Assembly (NCBI GenBank): GCA_026225015.1
Contig: JAMFRY010000064.1
Location: 1 to 13,796, forward strand
Source: Alphaproteobacteria bacterium
GTDB taxonomy: Bacteria; Pseudomonadota; Alphaproteobacteria; Acetobacterales; Acetobacteraceae
Direction: 5' to 3'
DNA length: 13,796 nucleotides
The notes below the pieces were generated by a model that searched no databases, was not told where the DNA came from, and saw nothing but the letters and a program-made list of their open reading frames with translations. Below, piece after piece: positions 1 to 7,340 of this stretch. The position numbers and the translations under genes were made by a program. The stretch's first letter is position 1, and every line of letters begins with the position of its first letter.

Positions 1-35
1 CCCGCCTCGTTGCGGTTAAGAAATGGATGGCGTTG

Positions 36-106
36 CCCACCCTACGAACCGAAGAAAAGTCGTGGATGCCCCGCGGCGCGCACACGCGCCTTCGCGGGGC
101 ATGACG
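36..106. repeat. Composite palindromic intergenic repeat, copy A
   Basis: Two modules in a row. The first is CCCACCCTACGA at 36-47. The second begins AAGTCGTGGAT at 57 and ends ATGACG at 106, enclosing a 10-bp perfect stem (ATGCCCCGCG 66-75 with CGCGGGGCAT 93-102). The loop holds a further perfect hairpin, GGCGCG 75-80 with CGCGCC 85-90. The same two modules occur in the same order at 11993-12044 (copy B), but copy B lacks 15 nt of the inner hairpin (73-87 here). It lies just past the gmaS stop codon. Palindromes of this general REP-like kind are common between genes in alphaproteobacteria; no mobile-element gene is attached here. Confidence 0.75.
51..102 (-). terminator. Possible terminator after gmaS formed by repeat copy A
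   Basis: Read on the minus strand, the 10-bp GC-rich stem at 66-102 starts 26 nt after the gmaS stop codon and is followed, six nucleotides beyond its 3' arm, by a run of four T (55-58) and further pyrimidines. This is what an intrinsic terminator would look like, but the T-run is short and displaced, so a role in mRNA 3'-end stabilisation is equally possible. Confidence 0.35.
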
Positions 107-127
107 GGTTTGGTTATCCGGACTACT

Positions 128-1441
128 TCAGCAATCCAGTGTGTTCTGCCGTTCCCATTGGGTCAGATGCGCGGCGTATTCGTTCCATTCGGCGTGTTTT
201 AATTTCGCGTAGGCGGATACGAAGCCTTCGCCTAATGCCGTGTTCAGCGTCGAGGATGATTCAAACGCCCGCAGCGCGTCCAGCAGGTTGAGCGGCAGGC
301 GCTTGGCGTCATGCACCAGATGGCCTTCAGTGTACATGTTGATGTCGAGGCGCGGGCCGGGATTGGTTTGCTTGGCGATGCCGTCCAGGCCCGCGGCGAG
401 AATGCCGGCCTGCAGCAAATAGGGATTGGTGGCGCCGTCGGCGAGGCGCAATTCGAAGCGGCCCGGTTCCGGAATGCGGACCATGTGGGTGCGGTTATTG
501 CCGGTATAGGTGACCGTGTTCGGCGCCCAGGTCGCGCCCGATAGGGTGCGCGGGGCGTTGATGCGCTTGTAGGAATTTACTGTTGGGTTCAACAAAGCGC
601 ATAGCGCGTCGGCGTGCTCGATAATTCCGCCGATGAAATGATAGCCGAGCTGCGATACGCCAAGCTCGCCGTTATCGTCCTCGAATGCGTTCTGCTCGCC
701 CTTCCAGACCGAGACATGCGAGTGGCAGCCGCTGCCGGTGAGGCCTAGAAAGGGTTTGGGCATGAAGGTGGCGCGCAGCCCGTGTTTTTCGGCGATCGAC
801 TTGACCATGAATTTGAAAAACACGTGGCGGTCAGCCGTTATCATCGCATGATCGTAGCTCCAGTTCATCTCGAACTGGCCATTGGCGTCTTCGTGATCGT
901 TTTGATACGCCTCCCAGCCGAGGCTGAGCATCGCATCGCAGATTTCGGTGATCACGTCGTAACGGCGCAGCAATGCGGCCTGGTCGTAGCAGGGCTTTGC
1001 GGCCGTATCGGCGGGGTCGGCAATCGCGGTGCCGTCCTGGTTGATGAGGAAAAACTCACATTCCACGCCGCATTTCATCGCCAGCCCAAGTTTTGCCGCC
1101 TCATCGACCACACGCTTGAGCACCACCCGCGGCGCCTGCGCGACCGGTTTTCCATCCATCCAGATATCGGAGGCGAGCCAGCCGACTTCCGGCTTCCAGG
1201 GCAGTTGCACCAGGCTTTCCGGGTCCGGCTTGGCGAACATATCGGGATCGGCAGGGGAGAGGTCGAGCCAGGTGGCGAAGCCCGCGAACCCGGCGCCGTT
1301 TTTCTGCATGCCGGCAATCGCGGCGGCCGGCACCAATTTGGCGCGCTGGCTGCCGAACAGGTCGGTATAGGAGATGAGAAAATATTTGATACCGCGTTCA
1401 GACGCGATTTTTGCCAGGTCTGTCGCCATTTCCGTTGCCAT
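128..1441 (-). CDS. gmaS: γ-Glutamylmethylamide synthetase (glutamine synthetase superfamily, GlnT/GmaS type)
   Basis: ATP-dependent ligation of methylamine to L-glutamate, the entry step of the indirect N-methylglutamate pathway; cytoplasmic. The 437 residues show the glutamine synthetase catalytic landmarks: VECEFF at 126-131 (metal-binding Glu), DANGQFEMNW at 185-194, GSGCHSHVSVW at 236-246, the ATP/glutamate region KRINAPRTLSGATW at 292-305, and RIPEPGRFELRLAD at 322-335. The sequence is closer to the methylamine-using GmaS form than to housekeeping GlnA: there is no adenylylation-site region, and mgsABC directly precedes it, which decides the call. It is the last gene of its unit, 42 nt after mgsC. 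The start at 1441 follows a purine-rich stretch (GGAGAGAG), but a second ATG at 1429 is also possible. Substrate choice between methylamine and ammonia cannot be proved from sequence alone. Confidence 0.92.
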   Translation of the reverse strand: MATEMATDLAKIASERGIKYFLISYTDLFGSQRAKLVPAAAIAGMQKNGAGFAGFATWLDLSPADPDMFAKPDPESLVQLPWKPEVGWLASDIWMDGKPVAQAPRVVLKRVVDEAAKLGLAMKCGVECEFFLINQDGTAIADPADTAAKPCYDQAALLRRYDVITEICDAMLSLGWEAYQNDHEDANGQFEMNWSYDHAMITADRHVFFKFMVKSIAEKHGLRATFMPKPFLGLTGSGCHSHVSVWKGEQNAFEDDNGELGVSQLGYHFIGGIIEHADALCALLNPTVNSYKRINAPRTLSGATWAPNTVTYTGNNRTHMVRIPEPGRFELRLADGATNPYLLQAGILAAGLDGIAKQTNPGPRLDINMYTEGHLVHDAKRLPLNLLDALRAFESSSTLNTALGEGFVSAYAKLKHAEWNEYAAHLTQWERQNTLDC

Positions 1442-1483
1442 TCCTGTTTTACTCTCTCCGTTAACGCGCGCTTGTATCGTGGT

Positions 1484-2821
1484 TTAGAAATTTTTTCCCG
1501 GTATCCAGCTGGTTCCCGCCAGCGGTACCTGGGCCATGGCGGCGGCCTCGATGGTCAGCGCCACCAGATCTTCCGGCTCCAGATTATGCAGATGGCTCTT
1601 GCCGCAGGCCCGCGCGATGGCCTGGGCTTCCAGGGTCAGCACCGAGAGATAATTGGCCAGCCGCCTGCCCGCTTTGATCGGATCCAGCCGCGCTGCCAAG
1701 GTTGCATCCTGCGTGGTGATGCCAGCCGGGTCGCGGCCCTCATGCCAATCATCATAAGCGCCGGCGGTGGTGCCGAGTTTTTGATATTCCGCTTCCCATT
1801 CCGGTGAATTATCGCCCAAAGCGACCAAAGCTGCGGTACCGATTGCCACCGCATCGGCGCCCAGCGCCAGCGCCTTGGCCACATCGGCGCCGTTGCGGAT
1901 GCCGCCGGAGACGATGAGCTGCACTTGTCTGTGCAATCCGAGATCCTGCAAGGCCTGCACCGCCGGGCGAATGGCGGAGAGGATCGGCAGGCCGACATGT
2001 TCGATGAACACTTCCTGCGTGGCCGCCGTGCCGCCTTGCATGCCGTCCAGCACCACCACATCCGCGCCGGCCTTGATCGCCAAGGCGGTGTCGTAATAGG
2101 GCCGGCTGGCGCCGATTTTGATGTAGATCGGTTTTTCCCAATTGGTGAGTTCGCGCAATTCCAGAATCTTGATTTCCAGATCGTCCGGGCCGGTCCAGTC
2201 CGGATGCCGGCAGGCGGAGCGCTGGTCGATCCCTTCCGGCAGGTCGCGCATCGCCGCCACGCGGGGCGAGATTTTCTGGCCCAGCAACATACCGCCGCCG
2301 CCCGGTTTGGCGCCCTGCCCCACCACCACCTCGATCGCATCGGCCTTGCGCAAATCTGCCAGATTCATGCCGTAGCGAGATGGCAGATATTGATAGATCA
2401 ATGTTTCGCTATGGCCGCGTTCCTCCGGCGTCATGCCGCCATCGCCGGTGGTGGTGGAGGTGCCAACCGCGGTTGCGCCCCGGCCCAGAGCCTCTTTGGC
2501 CTGGCCGGACAAAGCGCCGAAGCTCATGCCGGCAATCGTTACAGGAATTTTCAGGTGAATCGGTTTGCTGGCGAAACGCGTTCCCAGCACCACATCGGTG
2601 CCGCAGCGCTCGCGATAGCCTTCCAGCGGATAGCGCGACATGGAGGCGCCCAGGAATAGCAGATCGTCGAAATGCGGCAATTTGCGCTTCGATCCGCCGC
2701 CCCGGATGTCGTAAATGCCGGTGGCGGCGGCGCGCTGAATCTCGGCAATGGCATAAGCGTCGAAAGTGGCGGAATGGCGCGGCGGCGTGCGGGGAATATG
2801 GCCGCCGGAGGAGTCATTCAT
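1484..2821 (-). CDS. mgsC: N-methylglutamate synthase FMN subunit (glutamate synthase central/FMN-domain homologue)
   Basis: FMN-bearing synthase subunit that, with MgsA and MgsB, converts γ-glutamylmethylamide to N-methylglutamate. The 445-residue protein is a stand-alone version of the glutamate synthase FMN barrel: SFGALSGQAKEALGRGA at 100-116, GQGAKPGGGGMLLGQKIS at 168-185, substrate-loop region IKIGASRPYYDTALAIKAGAD at the middle of the barrel, and the phosphate-binding segment SGGIRNGADVAKALALGADA at 305-324. The stretch that in GltB carries the three [3Fe-4S] cysteines (between GTAALVALG at 328-336 and PAGITTQD at 365-372) contains no Cys; the only cysteines are C73, C204 and C406. It starts 2 nt after the mgsB stop, with a weak ribosome site, which suggests translational coupling. 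The same subunit type occurs as GlxD in other contexts, but gmaS follows directly here. Confidence 0.92.
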   Translation of the reverse strand: MNDSSGGHIPRTPPRHSATFDAYAIAEIQRAAATGIYDIRGGGSKRKLPHFDDLLFLGASMSRYPLEGYRERCGTDVVLGTRFASKPIHLKIPVTIAGMSFGALSGQAKEALGRGATAVGTSTTTGDGGMTPEERGHSETLIYQYLPSRYGMNLADLRKADAIEVVVGQGAKPGGGGMLLGQKISPRVAAMRDLPEGIDQRSACRHPDWTGPDDLEIKILELRELTNWEKPIYIKIGASRPYYDTALAIKAGADVVVLDGMQGGTAATQEVFIEHVGLPILSAIRPAVQALQDLGLHRQVQLIVSGGIRNGADVAKALALGADAVAIGTAALVALGDNSPEWEAEYQKLGTTAGAYDDWHEGRDPAGITTQDATLAARLDPIKAGRRLANYLSVLTLEAQAIARACGKSHLHNLEPEDLVALTIEAAAMAQVPLAGTSWIPGKNF

Positions 2822-2823
2822 GG

Positions 2824-3537
2824 CTAATACGCGCCTGCGTTATCAACGTGGAAATGGTAGAGTGTGCGCGCCGATCCGTAGAGCCGGAATCCTGCGCCAT
2901 TGGCGGCGATACCGGCGCGGTCCAGCAACTCGGCGAGTTTCAATTCATCGGCCGTGGTCATTGGCTTTTCCTCGCAATCCGCGCCCAGGCTCGCCACCGT
3001 TCCGCGCACGAAAATCTTGGCCTCATACAGGCTGTCGCCCAGGGCGTCTCCGGCATCGCCCAGCACCACCAGATGGCCTGATTGCGCCATGAAGGCGCTC
3101 ATGTGACCCACCGAGCCTTTAACGACGATATCCACGCCCTTCATGGAAATACCGCAGCGCGCGCTGGCATTGCCGTCGATGACCAGCAACCCGCCATGCG
3201 CGGTAGCCCCCGCCGACTGGCTGGCATCGCCGCGGACATGCACGAAGCCGGACATCATGTTCTCCGCCACGCCGGTTCCGGCATTGCCATGAATGGTGAC
3301 ATGCGCGCCGCCATTCATTCCCGCGCAATAATATCCCACATGGCCATCGATGCTGACCGCGACCGGCGCGGTGAGGCCGACCGCGACGGCATGGGCGCCG
3401 CGCGGGTTGCGCACGATCCAGGCGGTGGCGTTGGTATCCGGGGCCAGATTCTGCAGCGTGGTGTTCAGCTCCCTTAAAGGGCGCTCGCCGAGATCGAAAA
3501 GCACCGCATCCGGCTCGGCGATTTTGGGTTTGAGCAT
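2824..3537 (-). CDS. mgsB: N-methylglutamate synthase GXGXG subunit (glutamate synthase α C-terminal-domain homologue)
   Basis: Small subunit corresponding to the right-handed β-helix (GXGXG) domain of glutamate synthase, a structural partner of the amidotransferase and FMN subunits. The repeated glycine pattern spans about residues 65-168 (GHVGYYCAGMNGGAHVTIHG, then GNAGTGVAENMMSGFVHVRG, and similar turns to GDAGDALGDS). I set the start at the ATG at 3537, giving 237 residues and a 5-nt gap after mgsA. An in-frame TTG at 3561 would add eight residues and overlap mgsA; homology to the family begins only after the ATG. No signal peptide or membrane segment. Position between mgsA and mgsC matches the known mgsABC order. 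Confidence 0.9.
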   Translation of the reverse strand: MLKPKIAEPDAVLFDLGERPLRELNTTLQNLAPDTNATAWIVRNPRGAHAVAVGLTAPVAVSIDGHVGYYCAGMNGGAHVTIHGNAGTGVAENMMSGFVHVRGDASQSAGATAHGGLLVIDGNASARCGISMKGVDIVVKGSVGHMSAFMAQSGHLVVLGDAGDALGDSLYEAKIFVRGTVASLGADCEEKPMTTADELKLAELLDRAGIAANGAGFRLYGSARTLYHFHVDNAGAY

Positions 3538-3542
3538 GGTGT

Positions 3543-4424
3543 TCACGCCGGGCGTTCCCAAAAATACACTTTTGCTGGCTCGGGCTCAAACAAATGAGCG
3601 TGGGAGATGCCAGGCAGATCTACCAGAGCGCGGTATTCCGAGCCGAAGGCGACATAATCATCGGTTTCCGCCATCACCGCCGGCTTGCAGGCCACCGGAT
3701 CGCGCAACACTGCAAAGCCGGTCTCGGTGCCCACCACGAAGGTGTAAAATCCGTCCAGCACATCCAGAGCGGAGCTGAGCGCTTCATCCAGCCTGGCGCC
3801 GGAGCGCAATTTCCAGGAAAGATAGCCGGCCGCCACCTCGGTATCGTTCTGGGTCTCGAAGGTGATGTTTTCGCGGATCAGCCGGCGGCGGATGTCGTTA
3901 TGGTTGGATAATGAGCCGTTATGCACCAGGCATTGATCCGGCCCCGTGGAAAACGGATGCGCGCCTTGCGTCGTGACCGCAGATTCCGTCGCCATGCGGG
4001 TATGGAGGATGGCATGGCTGCCGGACATGCCGGAAAGCCCGAAGCGCGTCGAGACTTCCGCCGGCAAGCCCACGCCTTTGAACAATTCCATCCGCACGCC
4101 GCTGGCGACAATCGCGATCTCCGGCAGGTTCAGCGCGAGCCAGCCGCGTATCTCGGCCTCACGCGCAGCTTGGATGACGATCACGGCATGGTCGTCATGA
4201 ATCGTCACCGGCGCATCGATGCTGGCGGCCAGCACGTCGAAGTCGAAATTTTGCGGCACACGCAAGGTCAGCTTGGTAAAGCCCGGTGTTCCTTCTCCGT
4301 AGATGGCAAAACCCGCGCTATCTGGCCCGCGATCGGTGAGCACCGCCAACATGCCGGCGGTGAGGTTGCCCAATTCGGGCTCCAGAGACCTGTTCTTCAA
4401 AAACAACCCCGCAATGCCGCACAT
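3543..4424 (-). CDS. mgsA: N-methylglutamate synthase glutaminase-type subunit (class II glutamine amidotransferase)
   Basis: Ntn-type amidotransferase domain of the three-subunit N-methylglutamate synthase. It is expected to cleave γ-glutamylmethylamide and channel methylamine to the FMN subunit. The 293-residue protein begins MCGIAG, so the nucleophile is Cys2 after Met removal. Other class II signatures are RGPDSAG at 32-38, HTRMATES at 141-148, HPF at 156-158, HNGSLSNH at 168-175 and NDTE at 193-196. Residues about 45-125 form an insertion relative to PurF-type domains, usual for the MgsA/GlxB group. It is the first gene of its transcription unit; the start codon is fixed by the invariant MCG, with an AGG at a usable distance upstream. 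Confidence 0.92.
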   Translation of the reverse strand: MCGIAGLFLKNRSLEPELGNLTAGMLAVLTDRGPDSAGFAIYGEGTPGFTKLTLRVPQNFDFDVLAASIDAPVTIHDDHAVIVIQAAREAEIRGWLALNLPEIAIVASGVRMELFKGVGLPAEVSTRFGLSGMSGSHAILHTRMATESAVTTQGAHPFSTGPDQCLVHNGSLSNHNDIRRRLIRENITFETQNDTEVAAGYLSWKLRSGARLDEALSSALDVLDGFYTFVVGTETGFAVLRDPVACKPAVMAETDDYVAFGSEYRALVDLPGISHAHLFEPEPAKVYFWERPA

Positions 4425-4433
4425 CAGCTGAAC

Positions 4434-4456
4434 CTATGCAATCTTCCACTGCATAG
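4434..4456. promoter_or_regulatory. Perfect inverted repeat at the mgsA promoter -10 / leader
   Basis: CTATGCA (4434-4440) and its exact complement TGCATAG (4450-4456) are separated by 9 nt. The element ends 9 nt before the mgsA start codon and its distal arm overlaps the proposed -10 box, while its proximal arm sits beside the AGG ribosome site. As DNA it would suit a repressor; as RNA it could fold over the ribosome site. Which applies is not visible from sequence. Confidence 0.5.
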
Positions 4457-4481
4457 ATACCAGAGCGCCGCGCGGCGTCAA
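4454..4481 (-). promoter_or_regulatory. Candidate sigma70-type promoter of mgsABC-gmaS
   Basis: On the minus strand TTGACG (4476-4481) matches five of six -35 consensus bases. TATCTA (4454-4459) follows after a 16-bp GC-rich spacer and is a weak -10. It is the best promoter match in the 97 bp between the regulator gene and mgsA. A weak -10 would fit a promoter needing activation. Confidence 0.45.
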
Positions 4482-4484
4482 CCC

Positions 4485-4505
4485 ATAAGAATAAACAATT
4501 CTTAT
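4485..4505. promoter_or_regulatory. Perfect inverted repeat just upstream of the mgsA -35 box (candidate operator)
   Basis: ATAAGAAT (4485-4492) and ATTCTTAT (4498-4505) are perfect complements around the 5-nt spacer AAACA. The element is AT-rich in a GC-rich region, lies 3 bp upstream of the proposed -35 box and 16 bp after the regulator stop codon. Size and symmetry suit a dimeric helix-turn-helix protein in an activator-like position; the XRE-cupin protein encoded next door is the natural candidate. Confidence 0.55.
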
Positions 4506-4521
4506 AGAGAAACGTCGTCGG

Positions 4522-5286
4522 TCAGGCGGGTTCGCGGGCGTAGGTGATGATCGAGAGATAGGTCATCGGTTTGATGAGCAGCTTCTCCGGGCCGTGCGGG
4601 GCGGCGGAATCGAATAGCAGGGCGTCGCCGGGGGTGAGATGATAGGAGTGAGCGCCGGGGCGAGTCAAAACCTCGCCGGTGAGCATGTAGATGAATTCTG
4701 TGCCCTCATGCTGAAAGGCCGGATAGGGCGCCGCGTCCTTGTGCAAGGTAATGAGATAGGGCTCGACAACAACCGCGCCGCCCAGAGCATGGCCCAGCAG
4801 GCTGTATTGGTGGCCGGACTTGGTGCCGCGCCGTTCGATCACCACGCCGGAGCCGGATTTCACAAAGGAGCAATCGCGCTTTTCCTCGAAGGTGGAGAAG
4901 AAGGTGGTGAGCGGTACATTCAGCGCGCTGGCAAGCGCCTGCAGGCTTGCGAGCGAAGGGGAAATTTGTCCATTCTCGATTTTCGACAACATGCCGCCCG
5001 ACAGGCCCGCCGCGGCCGCCAGTTCCGAGACCGTAATGCCGACGCGCCGGCGCAATTGCCGCACCTGCGCGCCAATGGCCTGTTCCAAAGTAAGGTCGGA
5101 AACGCTCGCGGCATTCGATCCGGTGGCATAATTCTCAGGTATTTCCGGCAACGCATCCGATGACAGCCCCGCTTGCTCCAGCGCCTCCGGCAGCGGCGCC
5201 CGGATAACCTTCACGGTCTTCGATGGGGCTGCCTTTGATTTCGCTGTCACCTGCGATGGCGTTTTAAACTGCGTTTGTGCCGGCAT
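4522..5286 (-). CDS. XRE-family transcriptional regulator with C-terminal cupin domain
   Basis: DNA-binding regulator, probably of the flanking amine genes. With the ATG at 5286 it has 254 residues: a Lys/Pro/Ala-rich N-terminal extension of about 65 residues, an XRE helix-turn-helix at about 70-126 (ITVSELAAAAGLSGGMLSKI followed by ENGQISPSLASLQALA), and a cupin at about 175-250 with both motifs visible (FQHEGTEFIYMLTGEV and LTPGDALLFDSAAPHGPE). In this family the cupin usually senses a small ligand; an amine or glutamyl-amine is an inference from context. An in-frame TTG at 5334 would lengthen it, but that codon lies upstream of the candidate promoter, so I reject it. It sits between the dmm operon (69 nt upstream) and mgsABC-gmaS (97 nt downstream) and is on the same strand as both. 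Confidence 0.88.
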   Translation of the reverse strand: MPAQTQFKTPSQVTAKSKAAPSKTVKVIRAPLPEALEQAGLSSDALPEIPENYATGSNAASVSDLTLEQAIGAQVRQLRRRVGITVSELAAAAGLSGGMLSKIENGQISPSLASLQALASALNVPLTTFFSTFEEKRDCSFVKSGSGVVIERRGTKSGHQYSLLGHALGGAVVVEPYLITLHKDAAPYPAFQHEGTEFIYMLTGEVLTRPGAHSYHLTPGDALLFDSAAPHGPEKLLIKPMTYLSIITYAREPA

Positions 5287-5313
5287 GATCCCTGCATCTC
5301 CCTGGATAACGCC

Positions 5314-5342
5314 ATTATGCCGAAAAACCTGCAAAACCCCAA
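5314..5342 (-). promoter_or_regulatory. Weak candidate promoter for the XRE-cupin regulator
   Basis: On the minus strand TTGGGG (5337-5342) and CATAAT (5314-5319) are separated by 17 bp, in the 69-bp gap after dmmC. The -10 is good and the -35 moderate. It would give a short leader before the ATG at 5286. No hairpin terminator is seen after dmmC, so read-through from the dmm operon is also possible. Confidence 0.35.
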
Positions 5343-5355
5343 CTTAAATGACGAA

Positions 5356-6411
5356 TCAAAGACTCGCCTGCTCCGGCGCCGTACCGGAGGATAACACCGC
5401 GCCATCATCGAACGGGGCGAGATAGTCGATGATGGTCTGCCGGTAGCGCGCCATGCCCTTATAGTCGGCGATTTCCGGATGCAGGCCGCGCAGCACGCGA
5501 TGCGTTCGCTTGGCGAATTTTTGCACGCGCACCAGCTCCTCCAGGCGGATCAGATAGCCGCGGATGCCGAATAGAATCGCGTTGCTGCGGGGAAGGCGCG
5601 TCAAGGTTTGCAACTCCACCCGCAGGCACATCTTTGCGCCCACATTCTCCGGCGTGACCGTCGCCTTGTCCGGACCCCAGAGCGGGTAGTTTTCCGGCGA
5701 GGTGTCCAGCCTGGGATTTACGGTCAGCGTCCAGTTCAGCCGCCGCACCGGCTTGCCCAGTTGCAGGCGGAGCAGATATTGCAATGCGCGGTCGAACACG
5801 CCGAGTTCATGCGCCAGCGGCACCGGCCCATGCCATTCCTGGAACGACATGCCCAGATCGAAATTCAACGACCAATCGGCCTGGCTGGTCACCATGCCGC
5901 CATCCATGTACAAATTTCCGTTCCGCTGGTCCTGCAGGGTGAAATCGCCTTGCACCTGGCGAGTGATGTATTCGAAGGGCGGATAAGGCAGTGTATCCGG
6001 CCGGCCGAAGGTGAAGGCTTGGTCGATCCCCAAAGGATGGTTCACCCAGCGCCAGGCATTGCCGTTTTTGGCAAGCTGGAACAGCTCCGGATAATCGGTG
6101 GACAGGCTCTCCATCAGCAGTTCCAGCGTATCCCATTCCGCCGCCATCATGTGCGGGAGCACCTGGCAGCGTGCCGGATCGTCAATCAACGTTAGCGCGC
6201 GGTCATGACATTCGCCGATATAATGCTCGTCGATATCGAAGACTGCGTTGAAGGCGGCGCTTGGTCCGCCGCGAACATGCGGTTCGATGTTCACGCCGTA
6301 CATATACGCATCTTCCGGGAACGGGAAAGGGAAGCGCAAAATCGCGGCATCAGAATTGCGGGTGGAGAATTCGCCGCGGAAGGTCTCAAGCGGTTTCAGG
6401 CTGATATTCAT
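5356..6411 (-). CDS. dmmC: Heme-dependent oxidative N-demethylase subunit (DUF3445) of dimethylamine monooxygenase
   Basis: Catalytic heme subunit expected to oxidise dimethylamine to methylamine and formaldehyde with O2. The 351 residues match the DUF3445/HODM family throughout: GNAWRWVNHPLG at 118-129, a conserved core around NGNLYMDGGMVTSQADW (164-180), the SFQEWHGPVP segment (189-198), VNPRLDTSPENYPLWGP (231-247), and the family signature LRVELQTLTRLPRSNAI (263-279) followed by FGIRGY. No CxxCH motif, so heme would be bound non-covalently. The start is the ATG at 6411, 5 nt after dmmB; an upstream in-frame extension to 6576 is an Arg-rich read-through of dmmB and not coding. The letter C follows the dmmDABC order; naming of the subunits should be checked against the original description. 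Confidence 0.85.
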   Translation of the reverse strand: MNISLKPLETFRGEFSTRNSDAAILRFPFPFPEDAYMYGVNIEPHVRGGPSAAFNAVFDIDEHYIGECHDRALTLIDDPARCQVLPHMMAAEWDTLELLMESLSTDYPELFQLAKNGNAWRWVNHPLGIDQAFTFGRPDTLPYPPFEYITRQVQGDFTLQDQRNGNLYMDGGMVTSQADWSLNFDLGMSFQEWHGPVPLAHELGVFDRALQYLLRLQLGKPVRRLNWTLTVNPRLDTSPENYPLWGPDKATVTPENVGAKMCLRVELQTLTRLPRSNAILFGIRGYLIRLEELVRVQKFAKRTHRVLRGLHPEIADYKGMARYRQTIIDYLAPFDDGAVLSSGTAPEQASL

Positions 6412-6416
6412 TGGTT

Positions 6417-7340
6417 CTAAAAATCCAGCACGAGTTCGGGGGTTTTGGCGCGCGAGACGCAAGCCATGATCGCGGAATTGGCTTCGCGCTTGGCCCCTGA
6501 GAGAAAGTGGTCGCGATGCTCCGGCAGGCCTTCGAGCACCGGCAATTCGCAAACCCCGCAAGCGCCGCCGCGGCACAGGCTGGGCGGGGAGAGGCCGACA
6601 TTCTCCAGCGCTTCCAGCAGGCTCTCATCGTCCTTAACCTGCAATTGGATGCCGCGCCGGGCCAGCTTTACCTTGAACGGCGCGCCGCCAGTAGCGCTGG
6701 CAAAACTTTCCTGGTGGATTTTGGCTTGCGGCCATCCCAGCTTGCGCGCGCTCGCCACCACGACATTCATGAAAGCCTCAGGCCCGCAAACATAGAGATG
6801 GGTGTGCAGTTTTTGGCTGCTCAGGAGCGTTGCAAGATCGAGCGACGTGCGGCTGGTGTGCAGAATGATGTTTTCGTCAGCCGGCAGCAAAGCGCCAAAC
6901 GCATCCGTCTCGCTGATCCGGCAGCAATGATGCAGTTGAAACGCAGCACCCGCTGCCCGCAAAACTGGCAGGTAGCTTAAAAACGGCGTGAGCCCGATTC
7001 CGGCCGAGAGCAGAAGGTGGTTTTTCGCGCTCGCTTCCATGGGGAACAAATTCACCGGCATGCCGATCTCGATCACCTGCCCAAGTGCTGCATGATCGTG
7101 CAGCCAGGCCGAACCGCCGCGCGAATGTGGGGCGCGCCGCACGATGATCTCGTATTTCTGGCGGTCATCCGGCGAAACCAGCGAATAGGCGTTCTTCCAG
7201 ACCCGTTCGGCGCCGGGAATTTCCCTGATGATAGGCGCCCCGGCCGAGGCCGCCGGAAATTCAACGCCGCTTGCAGGCGTCAGGCTCAGGCTCTTGATGT
7301 CGGTCGCAAAATTTCGGATTTTTGCAATGCGCGCCTTCAT
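6417..7340 (-). CDS. dmmB: PDR/VanB-type ferredoxin reductase subunit of dimethylamine monooxygenase
   Basis: Electron-transfer component passing reducing equivalents from NAD(P)H through flavin and a [2Fe-2S] cluster to the oxygenase. Domain order over 307 residues is that of phthalate dioxygenase reductase: flavin-binding barrel at about 1-100 with NAYSLVSP (50-57) and SRGGS (73-77), nucleotide domain at about 105-215 with GIGLTP (114-119) and CGPEAFM (185-191), and a plant-type ferredoxin domain at about 222-307. The cluster ligands are C256, C261, C264 (CRGGACGVC) and C294. Its ATG overlaps the dmmA stop codon by 4 nt (ATGA), so the two are likely translated in step. Other PDR/VanB reductases serve Rieske oxygenases; the DUF3445 gene directly downstream sets the assignment. 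Confidence 0.85.
   Translation of the reverse strand: MKARIAKIRNFATDIKSLSLTPASGVEFPAASAGAPIIREIPGAERVWKNAYSLVSPDDRQKYEIIVRRAPHSRGGSAWLHDHAALGQVIEIGMPVNLFPMEASAKNHLLLSAGIGLTPFLSYLPVLRAAGAAFQLHHCCRISETDAFGALLPADENIILHTSRTSLDLATLLSSQKLHTHLYVCGPEAFMNVVVASARKLGWPQAKIHQESFASATGGAPFKVKLARRGIQLQVKDDESLLEALENVGLSPPSLCRGGACGVCELPVLEGLPEHRDHFLSGAKREANSAIMACVSRAKTPELVLDF

Noticed and set aside
128..1441. Reading gmaS as housekeeping glutamine synthetase (glnA)
   Set aside because: It lacks the adenylylation-loop region of GlnA, is more like GlnT/GmaS proteins, and directly follows mgsABC.
782..1807. Long plus-strand open frame (341 codons) opposite gmaS and mgsC
   Set aside because: It spans the antisense of two clear genes, has no recognisable domain, and its His/Arg/Gly-rich composition is typical of the complement of GC-rich coding DNA.
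4485..4505. ATAAGAAT palindrome as a terminator for the regulator gene
   Set aside because: The stem is AT-rich with only one G-C pair per arm and has no T-run after it, so it would be too weak to terminate transcription.
6412..6576. N-terminal extension of dmmC by 55 residues
   Set aside because: The added residues are Arg-rich and are the shifted-frame reading of the dmmB C-terminus including its ferredoxin cysteine region; the DUF3445 match begins at the ATG at 6411.
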